From Nitrospira sp. (GTDB lineage: Bacteria; Nitrospirota; Nitrospiria; Nitrospirales; Nitrospiraceae), in the NCBI GenBank assembly GCA_015903945.1, contig JABMDL010000018.1, positions 1-64,000 of the forward strand: a DNA stretch of 64,000 nucleotides, read 5' to 3'. The position numbers and the translations under genes were made by a program. This document shows positions 1 to 8,442 of this stretch, in pieces. The stretch's first letter is position 1. The number at the start of each line of letters is the position of its first letter. The notes below the pieces were generated by a model. The model saw nothing but the letters and a program-made list of their open reading frames with translations. It did not search any database and was not told the origin of the DNA.

Positions 1-402
1 TGGCTCGCTATTGAGCAGGCTCGCCCCGCCGCCTGGCCCCGTGATCGCATGGAAGTCGATATTGTGGGATTCCTTGCTGTTCTTGTCGTTCTTCATGCGA
101 ATTTCAACCGTATCGCCCACCATGACGCGGATCATGGGCCCTGGCACGTGCTTATTAAAACCCCAGAACTCATAGTTGTTATCGTCGCTCAGCGGACCGA
201 GCCACTCGTCCGATGTCAAGTTGACGAGGACCGTGGCGGGCTGGGTTCGCGTGATGGGAGGGGGAACATTGGGCGCAAACGCTAGTTGGGCTTTAATGGT
301 CTCAGCCGACACGACGCCTGCATGGATGCCGAGATAGGGAGTCATGATAAATGCGCCGACTAATCCAGCCGTGCGCACACAACGCGATAGACTAATAGAC
401 AT
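1..402 (-). CDS. nirK: Copper-containing nitrite reductase NirK, N-terminal part (cut by window edge)
   Basis: The reading frame starts at an ATG at 402 behind a good AAGGAGG ribosome site and runs open for 134 codons off the left edge. Residues 1 to about 34 form a signal peptide. The mature part reads as the first cupredoxin domain of a multicopper oxidase; a motif HNIDFHA followed by TGPGGGA near residues 119-131 matches the copper-ligand segment of NirK, with the first His expected at the type 1 copper and the second at the type 2 copper. NirK reduces nitrite to NO in the periplasm. It lies downstream of a small cytochrome c gene on the same strand. The second half, with the remaining ligands, is outside the window, so subtype and completeness cannot be judged. 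Confidence 0.88.
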   Translation of the reverse strand, partial: MSISLSRCVRTAGLVGAFIMTPYLGIHAGVVSAETIKAQLAFAPNVPPPITRTQPATVLVNLTSDEWLGPLSDDNNYEFWGFNKHVPGPMIRVMVGDTVEIRMKNDKNSKESHNIDFHAITGPGGGASLLNSEP

Positions 403-510
403 TGTGCCTCCTTATATTTTGGACTGCCCCGATAGTGTTTTCTCTCATACGACGCGGGATGAACCGAATGGTTGCAGCCCCGGTCCAGGGCATTGTCGTT
501 ATTCGCCTGC

Positions 511-972
511 TTACGGTTTGTAACACGAGTGGTCGTGCGGCTTGCCCCCGTTCGAGAACATGTTCTCAAACGCCATCACATGCCAGATCTGCTCCTCCGT
601 CAGGGCGTTCTTGAACCCTTTCATTTTCGTCTTCGGGATCCCTTCTGATATCCGCCAGAACCAGTACGCGTCGGACCACCGGCAGATATTTTTCGGATCA
701 CGCATGTCCCGCGCACCTTTCTTGACCGGTTGCCCGTCCTTGCCATGGCAGCTGCCACAGTTGACGTTCGGATTCACGTCGCCCTTGTAAATCTGCTCGC
801 CTTCTTCGATCGCCTTCGGATCCGTCCACCCGCCAGCCGGCATTTTTTTGTCTGCATACTCGGCTGGAACCGGGGGCAAGGGGGGATCATCGTCAGCGAA
901 CGCCATGCCTCCGGACAGAATCAGCGCACTCCCCATCACTACGAATGCCAGACCGAAATTCCTTCCCGTCAT
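511..972 (-). CDS. Small periplasmic c-type cytochrome
   Basis: 153 residues with a signal peptide ending near AFADDD and one haem c motif CGSCHG around residue 72. A Met-rich stretch (KTKMKG, then WHVMAFENM near residue 130) supplies candidate axial ligands for a class I monohaem cytochrome. The ATG at 972 follows a GGAGG ribosome site. It sits 109 bp upstream of nirK on the same strand, so it may be co-transcribed and could donate electrons to NirK; that pairing is inferred from position only. The C-terminal tail contains HDHSCYKP, whose role is unknown. Confidence 0.85.
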   Translation of the reverse strand: MTGRNFGLAFVVMGSALILSGGMAFADDDPPLPPVPAEYADKKMPAGGWTDPKAIEEGEQIYKGDVNPNVNCGSCHGKDGQPVKKGARDMRDPKNICRWSDAYWFWRISEGIPKTKMKGFKNALTEEQIWHVMAFENMFSNGGKPHDHSCYKP

Positions 973-1536
973 TCACGCCTCCTTATTGTTCTAAATAGTG
1001 AGTCTGGTCTGTGAACGGCGTCCCGCCTGATGGCGACACGTCAGTTGTGTTTTCTCTGAGTTATCATATCGAAAATACACTAAACCTTCCACCTCAATGG
1101 GAGCAGCTAGAGACCGTCCAGGCGCAAGCACAGGCCGGGAAAAGTTGTCTACTATGCCACTTTTCTTTCAAGCTAAGCAAGGCGATGTAACATAGCAAAT
1201 TACAAGGTGTCAAGAGGCGGGACTGCTCCTCAAGCACTTCCGGTCGTGCTACCGACGCGTCTCCACATCGCAAACCTGCCTCGGATCCCTGACCCAGAGC
1301 TAATGGCTCCCGGTTTTGAGTGTCCGAAGTGCTCGCGGCATCCCCGAAAGGGCCTGGCTCGATAGTGCCGTTAGCGCACCCGATACATTGACAACCTCGG
1401 CTACGTCCGTGCAAGATGACGCGCGCGGGAATTCGTCGAATCAGCTGTGCACCACCCTCTGATAGCCGATTGGTGGATCGTCGTGATGATTCGTCGGTTT
1501 CACACACAGGAGAAGGAAGCACGAGGGGTACATCAG
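973..1536. other. Gene-free interval between the cytochrome and a divergent lipoprotein
   Basis: About 560 bp between two divergent genes. I see no credible coding frame, RNA or repeat. The stretch around 1055-1085 is AT-rich and holds a TATGAT-like hexamer on the minus strand, a possible promoter element for the cytochrome, without a convincing -35 partner. Confidence 0.5.
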
Positions 1537-2142
1537 ATGCCGAACGGTACACCGATCCTGTTTCGAGTCGGTTGGTTTTCAATGATGATTGTCGCGGGTC
1601 TTGTCTTGGCCGGTTGCGACAGCACGGTGCGGCAAGTCGGCAAGTCGACGGAGTCGTCGCCTGTGGTCCGAACGGAAAGCCGGGAGAAGCACACTGACCG
1701 TACCCATGGCTTTACCGTCAAATATTATCCAACCGAATATGTGCTTCTCATGGATGACCCACATCAGGCAACCACGCAGCCGGCGGCAGTCCACCGCGTG
1801 CACCTTCAACGGAAAGACGTCGCGACAGGTCAGGTTGCAGACCATGAACCTCCGGAATTGACGATCAGCGTGTTCGAGCGATCGCCGAGCCCCTCGCTGC
1901 GCGAGTGGCTCGACTCATCCGGGCTGCTGCCTCCCGGCAGCGAGATTTCTTCGGTTCGACTGACGGGCGTGAAGGAAGGGTTGAGAGTGACCCTCCGACA
2001 GCAACCTGCCCCTAACGAGTTCGTCTATCTTGCGACCGATCAGTATGTGTACGGTCTCGTGCCGTATGGCGCCCAGGGCGGGAAAATGCTGCGGTCGTTC
2101 CGTCTGCTCCCGGATTCCTCAAGGGCTCATATGCGCCATTGA
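1537..2142 (+). CDS. Putative lipoprotein of unknown function
   Basis: The frame is open from 1447, but the ATG at 1537 is preferred because an AGGGG-type ribosome site precedes it and it places a lipoprotein signal peptide at the N terminus (hydrophobic MMIVAGLVLAGC, lipobox LAGC at about residue 26-29). The 201-residue product has a soluble domain starting with HGFTVKYYPTEYV, which has the feel of a secreted beta-rich domain, but I recognise no family. It ends 76 bp before the convergent M28 gene. The role is unknown; outer- or inner-membrane lipid anchoring is inferred from the lipobox. Confidence 0.65.
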   Translation: MPNGTPILFRVGWFSMMIVAGLVLAGCDSTVRQVGKSTESSPVVRTESREKHTDRTHGFTVKYYPTEYVLLMDDPHQATTQPAAVHRVHLQRKDVATGQVADHEPPELTISVFERSPSPSLREWLDSSGLLPPGSEISSVRLTGVKEGLRVTLRQQPAPNEFVYLATDQYVYGLVPYGAQGGKMLRSFRLLPDSSRAHMRH

Positions 2143-2218
2143 TTTGAGCGTGCAGAAGAAGGTTTTGGAACACGATCTGAACGCCGCGTGAAGAGAACGG
2201 ATGAGCCTCGCGTATCTC

Positions 2219-3772
2219 CTATTGAGAATTCGCCAGCTGCCAGGTGAGCGCGAGGACATACCGTGAGATGTTCCGCAAAATTTCCGGATTGATCGTGTCG
2301 GCGGTGTCGGTGGGCTGATGCAGATGCGGGTGGACCCCACCGCTTGCGATGCTGACAGTTGGAATGCCTGCCTCTTTGAACGGTCCGTCGTCGCCGCCGG
2401 ACAAGAATCCGTAGTAGTCGAGCTTGCTGACCAAACCCGTTGCCCACCCTGCTTCCTTTAACGTGGATTTCTTCAACTCTGCGACGCGGAGGATTAACAC
2501 TCCGTCTCCCGCTCCGACATGGTCGATGTTGACCATGGCCTTCGTTGAGCCGAGGGGGAGCACGGGTCTCGAGGTATAGAGGCGTGCCCCAAGCACATCT
2601 CTCTCCTGTCCGCTGAATGATAGAAAGAGGATCGACCGTTGAGGATGCAAGCCGCTTTTTCCAAGAACCCGTGCAACCTCCAGCATGACGGCCGTTCCTG
2701 ATGCATTGTCGTCAGCACCAGGAAACCAGAGGCCCGCTGTACGTCCGAAATGGTCTCGATGGGCGCCGATGATGATGGCATCCGGCCCTGTCCCAGGAAT
2801 CATCCCCACCACATTCGTCAGCACGCCATCGGCTAACGTGGTTTTCCAATGGAGAGAGGCATAGTGATTGGTGAGGCGCGATTGCGCTGATGGGGCGTTA
2901 TTCAGTTGTTCTTGGCATGCGCGAAGGCCGTCAGAATTGCCTTCCTCACCGTTCCCGGCGAAGAGGGTCTCAGCCAATTTCGTGCTGATCCATGCACCGG
3001 GCAGAGCTTGGTCAGGGGGAAGCTGCCCATACAATGCGCTGGGTCTTCCCGTGGCACCGCGGCGAATTTCATAGGGGCTGATAATCGGCCCTGTGGCAGT
3101 CAGATAGGCTAAGGCTCCTCGATCTCGCGCGAAGCGGACCTTGTCGGCGTGGCTAATAGGGCCTGGGTAGTGGTCCGGCTTGCCACGCAGGAAGAGCACG
3201 ATGCGGCCCTTCACATCGACGCCGGCGTAATCGTCAATTCCCTGAGCGGGATCGACAATGCCGTAACCGACAAAGACGACCTGACCCTGAAGATCGGCAG
3301 AGGGTGAGTCAAAGACCGGGAGGTAGTCCTTACTCAGCTGCGCTGTGACCAACTGGTCCGCTGCGCCGGTGCGAACAACCGGGTCTGGTCCAATCAGTGG
3401 CGTGGAGACCATTGAGGCCATGATGCCAACTGGCTCTTCCTTCCCGGCCCCGGGAGATGGAACAGCGATCCCCTTGTTGTCAATGCGCGGCAGTTGTACC
3501 CCTGCCGAAGTCAGTTCCTGTGCAACCCATTGTGCGGATTGCAGGTCATTGGGGGATCCGGCTTGCCGTCCGTTGAACGCCGGGCTGCTTAACGTGCGCA
3601 CGTCGGCGAGCATCTGCTCGCTCGACAGGCTCTTGAGTGCGTCAAGCCATGTAGGCTGGTCTTCCTCCGATTGCGCGTAACCTCGGCTCGCCAACGGAAG
3701 CAGCGCAAGGATGATTCCCAGGAAAATGATCACAACAACGGAGGGGGAGCAACTGCGCGTCGAGCCGTTCAT
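2219..3772 (-). CDS. Secreted M28-family metallopeptidase homologue with altered catalytic motif
   Basis: 517 residues: a signal peptide or membrane anchor in the first 33, a PA-type insert in the middle (about residues 150-300), and a C-terminal M28 zinc-peptidase fold. Metal-site motifs are visible: AHRDHFG, GADDNASG, NIDHVG and the late HPHLHQPTDTAD. Where the family has two adjacent Glu residues (base plus zinc ligand), this protein reads SGQERD, so the first Glu is Gln (codon CAG). Family members cleave N-terminal residues from peptides; this copy may be impaired or have a changed function. It is convergent with the lipoprotein gene and lies downstream of the hao cluster terminator. Confidence 0.85.
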   Translation of the reverse strand: MNGSTRSCSPSVVVIIFLGIILALLPLASRGYAQSEEDQPTWLDALKSLSSEQMLADVRTLSSPAFNGRQAGSPNDLQSAQWVAQELTSAGVQLPRIDNKGIAVPSPGAGKEEPVGIMASMVSTPLIGPDPVVRTGAADQLVTAQLSKDYLPVFDSPSADLQGQVVFVGYGIVDPAQGIDDYAGVDVKGRIVLFLRGKPDHYPGPISHADKVRFARDRGALAYLTATGPIISPYEIRRGATGRPSALYGQLPPDQALPGAWISTKLAETLFAGNGEEGNSDGLRACQEQLNNAPSAQSRLTNHYASLHWKTTLADGVLTNVVGMIPGTGPDAIIIGAHRDHFGRTAGLWFPGADDNASGTAVMLEVARVLGKSGLHPQRSILFLSFSGQERDVLGARLYTSRPVLPLGSTKAMVNIDHVGAGDGVLILRVAELKKSTLKEAGWATGLVSKLDYYGFLSGGDDGPFKEAGIPTVSIASGGVHPHLHQPTDTADTINPEILRNISRYVLALTWQLANSQ

Positions 3773-3914
3773 ACAGTGAACCTCTCACAATGGTTGAGGA
3801 CTATACCATAGACTGTGTCGCTGCAGAGCGATCGATTGTTCGATAGGGCCTTGTTGAACGGAATTTTGAGCACCCCACTCGTCACTCCGCTTCCTCTCAC
3901 ACCCGCACAAAATA

Positions 3915-3954
3915 GAACCGCCTTGCATCTGATCAACTAGATGCAAGGCGGTTC
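3915..3954 (-). terminator. Hairpin terminator of the hao-cyc cluster
   Basis: Perfect inverted repeat with 16-bp arms (GAACCGCCTTGCATCT and its complement) and an 8-nt loop. On the minus strand it is followed by TATTTTG, a short U-rich run. It lies 32 bp after the cycB stop, so it is well placed to end the hao-cyc transcript. Confidence 0.8.
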
Positions 3955-3986
3955 ATTCTTACGGAGACACTAAGACGAAGTCGAGG

Positions 3987-4589
3987 TTAATCCTTCTCGT
4001 CTTCCTCCTCGTCATCATCCTTCTTCTTCTTTTCGACCTTCGCCACCGGTTGACCCTGCGCCAAGCTGGCGTTCAGATCGTGCTCCGGAACTTTCTTATG
4101 CACCAGATTTTGGTGGCAATCGATGCACGTGGCGCCTTCCGTCTGCATTTTTGCATGTGCAGCCTTGGCTGACGCGCCTGGGGCCTTCACGTTCTTGTGG
4201 CAGGCCCTGCACGTGAGGCTATCCCACTCCTTCAGTTTCATTCTGGCTCTGAATGCGGCCTCCGGACGATGCTCATTGAATTTTTCCACCGTCGAGTAGT
4301 CGGTGGTAAATTCCTTAATGAGGAAGGGTACCCCATCGACCACGTGCGTATAGATGGCTTTGTGGAAATTCCAGAACCCTTGAGGCACGTGGCAATCCTT
4401 GCAGCCAGGATCCGCGCCGAGCGCGCCCCAATGCGAGGACTTCTTCAGCTCCTCATAGGGATAAATTTCTGAATGGCAGCTGATGCAGAATTCGGTTCTT
4501 GAAACCGCTGCTTCTCCACCAAACACCACCGCGATCAGCAGAATGCCGACCACCGCTCCGACAATAAACGTACCGGCCTTCCCTGACAT
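3987..4589 (-). CDS. cycB: Tetrahaem membrane cytochrome cM552, quinone reductase of the hydroxylamine pathway
   Basis: 200 residues of the NapC/NirT family: one N-terminal membrane helix (residues about 7-27) and four haem c motifs, CISCH, CKDCH, CRACH and CIDCH. In ammonia oxidisers this protein takes electrons from cytochrome c554 and passes them to quinone in the cytoplasmic membrane. The ATG shares one base with the stop of cycA (TAATG), so the two are translationally coupled. The C terminus is a run of Lys followed by Asp/Glu, an odd charged tail of about 17 residues, possibly a docking or flexible segment. Identity rests on haem count, helix and position after haoA-haoB-cycA. Confidence 0.93.
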   Translation of the reverse strand: MSGKAGTFIVGAVVGILLIAVVFGGEAAVSRTEFCISCHSEIYPYEELKKSSHWGALGADPGCKDCHVPQGFWNFHKAIYTHVVDGVPFLIKEFTTDYSTVEKFNEHRPEAAFRARMKLKEWDSLTCRACHKNVKAPGASAKAAHAKMQTEGATCIDCHQNLVHKKVPEHDLNASLAQGQPVAKVEKKKKDDDEEEDEKD

Positions 4590-5317
4590 TACTCCTCCTC
4601 AGCCTTGTCCGACTTTACCGGTGGCTTTGCATTTTTCTGGAATTCCTCGTGGAACTTCGGCATCGGAGGACCAGTGAATGTCCCCGCCAGCTTGAAATGC
4701 GCGTGCATTGCCTTGTCGTCTCTCACGTACTTATCAAAATCAAATGAATACTTCTTATCGACGGTTGGGGTAAAGGGCGTGTAGGGCTTCTTTGCACCCT
4801 TCCATGGCGACCCTTCATAGTTCAGGTGACAAGCGCTGCACTTTTCGACAAATTCAAAGTCCTGTCCGGCTTCAGCCAAGGACTCACGAGGAGTTTCCTT
4901 TTTAGACTTTTCAAACGCTTCACCGGCTTTTCGGTGGATCTTACGATAATCGCTCCCTGCTCCGTGGCAGGACTCGCAGCCGACACCAACGAGAAACTTG
5001 TCCGGGTCCTCAACCGTGTACCCGCCCTCTTTCCCCCAGCCGGTCACGTGGCAACCCACGCAATCTTTGTCTTTGGTGTAATCCTTCTTCGGGTCAAGCT
5101 TGGCCTTGACCATGGCCTCGTCTTTTTTCTTGCCTCTTGTGGGCTTGAGTGACTCCATCGCCTTGGCATGAAGGCTCTTGTCCCATGATTCCCCTTCGCC
5201 CTTGTGGCAGTTATAGCATTTCTTCCTGCCTTCAAAGGTTCCTTCAGCAGAAGCAGTTCCGACAAAGACGGCGAATAACGCCGTAGCGGCAAGTGCAATT
5301 GTCAGACGATGATTCAC
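4589..5317 (-). CDS. cycA: Tetrahaem cytochrome c554, electron acceptor of hydroxylamine dehydrogenase
   Basis: 242 residues with a signal peptide cleaved after TASA and four haem motifs CYNCH, CVGCH, CESCH and CSACH; size and haem spacing fit cytochrome c554. It accepts electrons from HAO in the periplasm and hands them to cM552. The start is a GTG at 5317 behind AAGGAG. A 120-bp gap separates it from haoB and holds a candidate promoter and a hairpin, so it may be expressed partly independently. The gene is AT-richer than haoA and the ccm genes. Confidence 0.94.
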   Translation of the reverse strand: MNHRLTIALAATALFAVFVGTASAEGTFEGRKKCYNCHKGEGESWDKSLHAKAMESLKPTRGKKKDEAMVKAKLDPKKDYTKDKDCVGCHVTGWGKEGGYTVEDPDKFLVGVGCESCHGAGSDYRKIHRKAGEAFEKSKKETPRESLAEAGQDFEFVEKCSACHLNYEGSPWKGAKKPYTPFTPTVDKKYSFDFDKYVRDDKAMHAHFKLAGTFTGPPMPKFHEEFQKNAKPPVKSDKAEEE

Positions 5318-5342
5318 GGTAGCTCCTTTCTCCTATAAAAAC

Positions 5343-5366
5343 GATTTGTTAGCACGCTGACAAATC
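5343..5366 (-). promoter_or_regulatory. Stem-loop in the haoB-cycA gap
   Basis: Inverted repeat GATTTGT-AGC against GCT-ACAAATC with one mismatch; on the minus strand it is followed by GTTTTTATAGG just before the cycA ribosome site. It may be a partial terminator for haoA-haoB transcripts or a 5' stabilising hairpin for a cycAB transcript. Confidence 0.5.
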
Positions 5367-5377
5367 ATCTGAATTTT

Positions 5378-5406
5378 ATTTTATCGTGACCATGCAAGAT
5401 TTACAA
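5378..5406 (-). promoter_or_regulatory. Candidate internal promoter for cycAB
   Basis: On the minus strand TTGTAA (5401-5406), a 17-bp spacer, then TAAAAT (5378-5383). The predicted transcription start, near 5371, lies just before the hairpin at 5343-5366. Match to the sigma-70 consensus is 4/6 and 5/6. Confidence 0.4.
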
Positions 5407-5438
5407 TAACGCCATTCTCATTTTTGACACCCAGGGCA

Positions 5439-6485
5439 TCAATTTTTCGAGGGCTCTTTCGAAGGAATCTTATACACCAAATAGCCTCCCTCTTTATAGA
5501 CCATCTGGAGGGGTTCGAAATCGAGAATGAGAGAGGTCGTCATGGGCAGCATTTGTGCGAGCAGGGTTTTCGTGCTTTTATCATCTGTGAGGAAGTAGGC
5601 GCGCATGATATTCCCCGAGAATCCATGTACCGTATGGGCGGTAAATTTGTTGTCCTCTTCCCAACGCTTCACCATCGCGTTGAGTCCATGCACATCGCCG
5701 CTCCCTTTCACAGGGAAGTCCTTATAGGAAACACCAATACGATCAGGACGAATCAGTCCAAGTTTATAGATGTCTGCGATGTGAACCACGATATACCCTT
5801 CGCGGCCTCCTGCCAATTCACGGAGCATTGCTACGCCCTCTGTTGGCTCTGACGACAACGCATCAGCAAATCGTTGGAACTTCCGCTGCTCTTCCTCGCT
5901 AGGCGGAGCCCCCCAGAAGTCGCTTTCATACTTCTTGATCGCCTCCGTTCGAGCCTTCCAGACTGGTGGCATAATGAGAGGCTCACTATGCTGGGACGTG
6001 AAGACCGGATCTAATCCGGTGAGAAGCTGGATCTGACGCGAGGTGTCCCACCAGGCCAGAATAGCCGCATCCTTGGGCATATGTTTGGAGATGGCCGGTG
6101 CCAAGATAGACAGCTCAGAGAGCTTACTATCAAGAAAGATCATTGGTTCGCCAACGTGATTTTCCCATCCGATCATCACGGGCTTAGAATTTCCTCGGCG
6201 CGCAATATAGGCAGCGGCTATCGCTTCTTCCATTCCCTCGACGTGGATCTCTTGCTTTGTGAGATTAAGATCCGGCCAAGCCCCTAATTCTAATTTGGGA
6301 AACTTTTCTACCCCGCCCTCTTCGACCAATTGATATTTATACGGTGATGGACCCGGATCGAACCATAAAAATGCAAACCAAATAAGCAATAAAAAACCTC
6401 CCGCCACCAGAATGACTCCTAGTGACGGGAGGATTTTACTGCTTGGCCGCGTCAGCGCTGATTCCATCGTCTGTGCGGCACTCAC
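5439..6485 (-). CDS. haoB: HaoB, membrane partner of hydroxylamine dehydrogenase
   Basis: 348 residues with one N-terminal membrane helix (about residues 20-40, ILPSLGVILVAGGFLLLIW) and a large periplasmic domain without haem motifs. It starts with GTG at 6485, two bases after the haoA stop; an ATG six codons further in is an alternative start. HaoB proteins always neighbour haoA in ammonia oxidisers, and their exact role is unresolved. Identification rests mainly on position, size and topology. The gene is clearly AT-richer than haoA: one 60-base line at 6121 has 26 G+C by hand count, against 40 at 7501 inside haoA. Confidence 0.88.
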   Translation of the reverse strand: MSAAQTMESALTRPSSKILPSLGVILVAGGFLLLIWFAFLWFDPGPSPYKYQLVEEGGVEKFPKLELGAWPDLNLTKQEIHVEGMEEAIAAAYIARRGNSKPVMIGWENHVGEPMIFLDSKLSELSILAPAISKHMPKDAAILAWWDTSRQIQLLTGLDPVFTSQHSEPLIMPPVWKARTEAIKKYESDFWGAPPSEEEQRKFQRFADALSSEPTEGVAMLRELAGGREGYIVVHIADIYKLGLIRPDRIGVSYKDFPVKGSGDVHGLNAMVKRWEEDNKFTAHTVHGFSGNIMRAYFLTDDKSTKTLLAQMLPMTTSLILDFEPLQMVYKEGGYLVYKIPSKEPSKN

Positions 6486-6487
6486 TG

Positions 6488-8200
6488 TTACTTCTGGTTC
6501 TTCTTACGTCTGCTCCATCCGGCGAGGGCGAGCGTTCCGGTCAGCAGCATGCCGCCGCCCAGACTGCCCAGCGTCAGCTTGCCGTCGGTGCTGTCGAAGT
6601 CCAGGAGCCGGCTCGTCTTGCTCTTTTCTTCGAGCTTGGCCACCCGCTCCATCAGGAGCATCTTGTCCTTGAGCTTGGTGTCCTCGTCCATGATTTCGAC
6701 ATAGGCCCGGTTCATCGCGGCCCAGCCGACCGTATAGGTGAACCCCGGATATTGGTGCGCCAGAGCCACGTGCAATTGCACCAGATGGTCTTCCGCCATC
6801 TCGAAGAGCTTGAGCTCGATGGCGGTCGGGCTGTTGTTCTTGGACCAGTAGATCTGCCAGAACTGGTCGAACAGCGCCTTCGCCGGGGCCGGCGGGGCCG
6901 GCCGGTTGGTCCTCTGCCCGGTCAGGAGGCGCGCCTCGAACTGTTTATGCACGACGTTGTGCGCCTCATCGTATTTATCCAGGCCGTGGCTCGTGCCGTT
7001 ATCGATAAACTCCAAGTAGGCGCGGGCGAAGGTCTCGGAATGGCACGTGGTGCAGGTCTTGACCCACGCCTCGTACCGTTGCATACCCCAGGCGTCAAAT
7101 ACAGCCTCGCGAATCCCTGGCACGAAGGGATAATTCGCCCAGCGAACCTTACGCACCGTGTTGTGGCTGAATTTCCCTTGGTACTCGAAATGACAGCTCT
7201 GGCAGGTCGGGAACTTCTGCCCGCCCTTCACCACCATGTCCTTGAGCTGTAAATTCCAATTCCATCTGCTCTTCGAGGCCTGATAGCCCAATCCATGTTG
7301 GGAGCCGTTGTAGGCCTCCCAGTTGATGTGATCGGCGCCGCTATGGCAGGTGCCGCAGGCTTCCGGTTTGCGCGAGTCGGCCACCGAGAATTCGTGCCGG
7401 GTATGGCAGTTATCGCACTTGTTCTGATTCGTATGGCACATGGAGCAGCCTTCAGCAATCTCACGCTGCGACATGCCCGCCCAGATATCGGTCTCGACGT
7501 TGGCGCGCCAATCCAGCACGTGCGACGGACGACCCCGTGGCCACTGGTTCTTCGGCCATAAGATGGTGTCGCGCTCGGACTCGCGCTCGGCGTATTCCAT
7601 CAAATGGCAGTTGCCGCACATATCGGATGTCGGCATCTTGAGGTCAACCCGATGATCCGCCGCCTTCTTCGTGTTGATGTCCACGTGGCAGTCGATGCAG
7701 CTCACTTCCTTTAAGTTCTCTTTGGGCCCGAGTTTCCCCAGCGAGCGCAGGTTGCCTTCGATTTCTTCCAACTTGGCTTTCTTATAGAATGTGTCGTCCT
7801 TCGGGGTCAGCTTGCGAATCTGATCCAGATTGGAGTGAACGCTCCGCTTCCACTGTGCCACCCACCCCGGCGACTCATCGGTATGGCATTTCACGCACTG
7901 CTCACGTGTCGCAACTTCCTTGACCGATTGCGGGGGCTTGTAGAAGGTCGCAGGATCGAAGTACTTGGTCATGGCAATCGGCTCCCAATACTGGCCGTAC
8001 TGCCCCTTCCCCGCCCCCTTTCCTGGATCCTTGTAGCGCGTGGTCAACGCCTCATGAAACTCCTTGGGCGTCGCGGACCGCTCAATCTTCAGCGCCTCAA
8101 AGGTCTCCTTCGGGACACTCGGATACTGCGCCTGCACAGGTGCGGCCAGCATTAGGCCGCAGACAACCATGGCATACTTCGCCACATGCTTTACGGTCAC
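6488..8200 (-). CDS. haoA: Octahaem hydroxylamine dehydrogenase (oxidoreductase)
   Basis: The GTG at 8200 is chosen because GGAAGGAG lies just upstream and a signal peptide (to PVQAQ) follows; the frame is also open up to 8281. The 570-residue product has eight haem c motifs in order: CVKCH, CIDCH, CGNCH, CSMCH, CDNCH, CGTCH, CQSCH, CTTCH. HAO oxidises hydroxylamine in the periplasm, using a P460 haem within a trimer cross-linked by Tyr. A C-terminal hydrophobic helix ([19 protein letters not shown]) with a basic end suggests a membrane anchor. The order haoA-haoB-cycA-cycB separates it from the hydrazine or nitrite-reducing octahaem relatives. It marks the organism as an ammonia oxidiser. 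Confidence 0.97.
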   Translation of the reverse strand: MTVKHVAKYAMVVCGLMLAAPVQAQYPSVPKETFEALKIERSATPKEFHEALTTRYKDPGKGAGKGQYGQYWEPIAMTKYFDPATFYKPPQSVKEVATREQCVKCHTDESPGWVAQWKRSVHSNLDQIRKLTPKDDTFYKKAKLEEIEGNLRSLGKLGPKENLKEVSCIDCHVDINTKKAADHRVDLKMPTSDMCGNCHLMEYAERESERDTILWPKNQWPRGRPSHVLDWRANVETDIWAGMSQREIAEGCSMCHTNQNKCDNCHTRHEFSVADSRKPEACGTCHSGADHINWEAYNGSQHGLGYQASKSRWNWNLQLKDMVVKGGQKFPTCQSCHFEYQGKFSHNTVRKVRWANYPFVPGIREAVFDAWGMQRYEAWVKTCTTCHSETFARAYLEFIDNGTSHGLDKYDEAHNVVHKQFEARLLTGQRTNRPAPPAPAKALFDQFWQIYWSKNNSPTAIELKLFEMAEDHLVQLHVALAHQYPGFTYTVGWAAMNRAYVEIMDEDTKLKDKMLLMERVAKLEEKSKTSRLLDFDSTDGKLTLGSLGGGMLLTGTLALAGWSRRKKNQK

Positions 8201-8303
8201 GGCAATACTCCTTCCGTTTGATGGGCAGTGTGCACTGTCCCTACCAACCTTGCCAAAATGCTTTTCGATGACTGAGCTCATGATGATTTGCTTAGGGTTT
8301 TCT

Positions 8304-8332
8304 ATTATATGGTACTTAAAGAAATCATAACA
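8304..8332 (-). promoter_or_regulatory. Possible haoA promoter
   Basis: A perfect minus-strand TATAAT occupies 8304-8309 in an AT-rich part of the 242-bp gap upstream of haoA. No good -35 hexamer is visible at 16-18 bp; the best, TTATGA, is at 15 bp. The predicted leader would be about 95 nt. Confidence 0.35.
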
Positions 8333-8442
8333 CTGGGGCCGGAATATAACTGAGGCCCATCACCATGTCAAGATATTTTCGAGCAAAATATCCCAACGAG
8401 CGCCATGCAACTCACCGATAAGTTTAACGGACTACACCGTCT

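Noticed and set aside
1094..1582. 162-codon minus-strand frame upstream of the lipoprotein gene
   Set aside because: No ribosome site, no recognisable features, overlaps the lipoprotein start region.
6488..8200. haoA as a hydrazine dehydrogenase or nitrite-reducing octahaem protein
   Set aside because: The haoB-cycA-cycB neighbours fit ammonia oxidation, and no hydrazine genes are visible.
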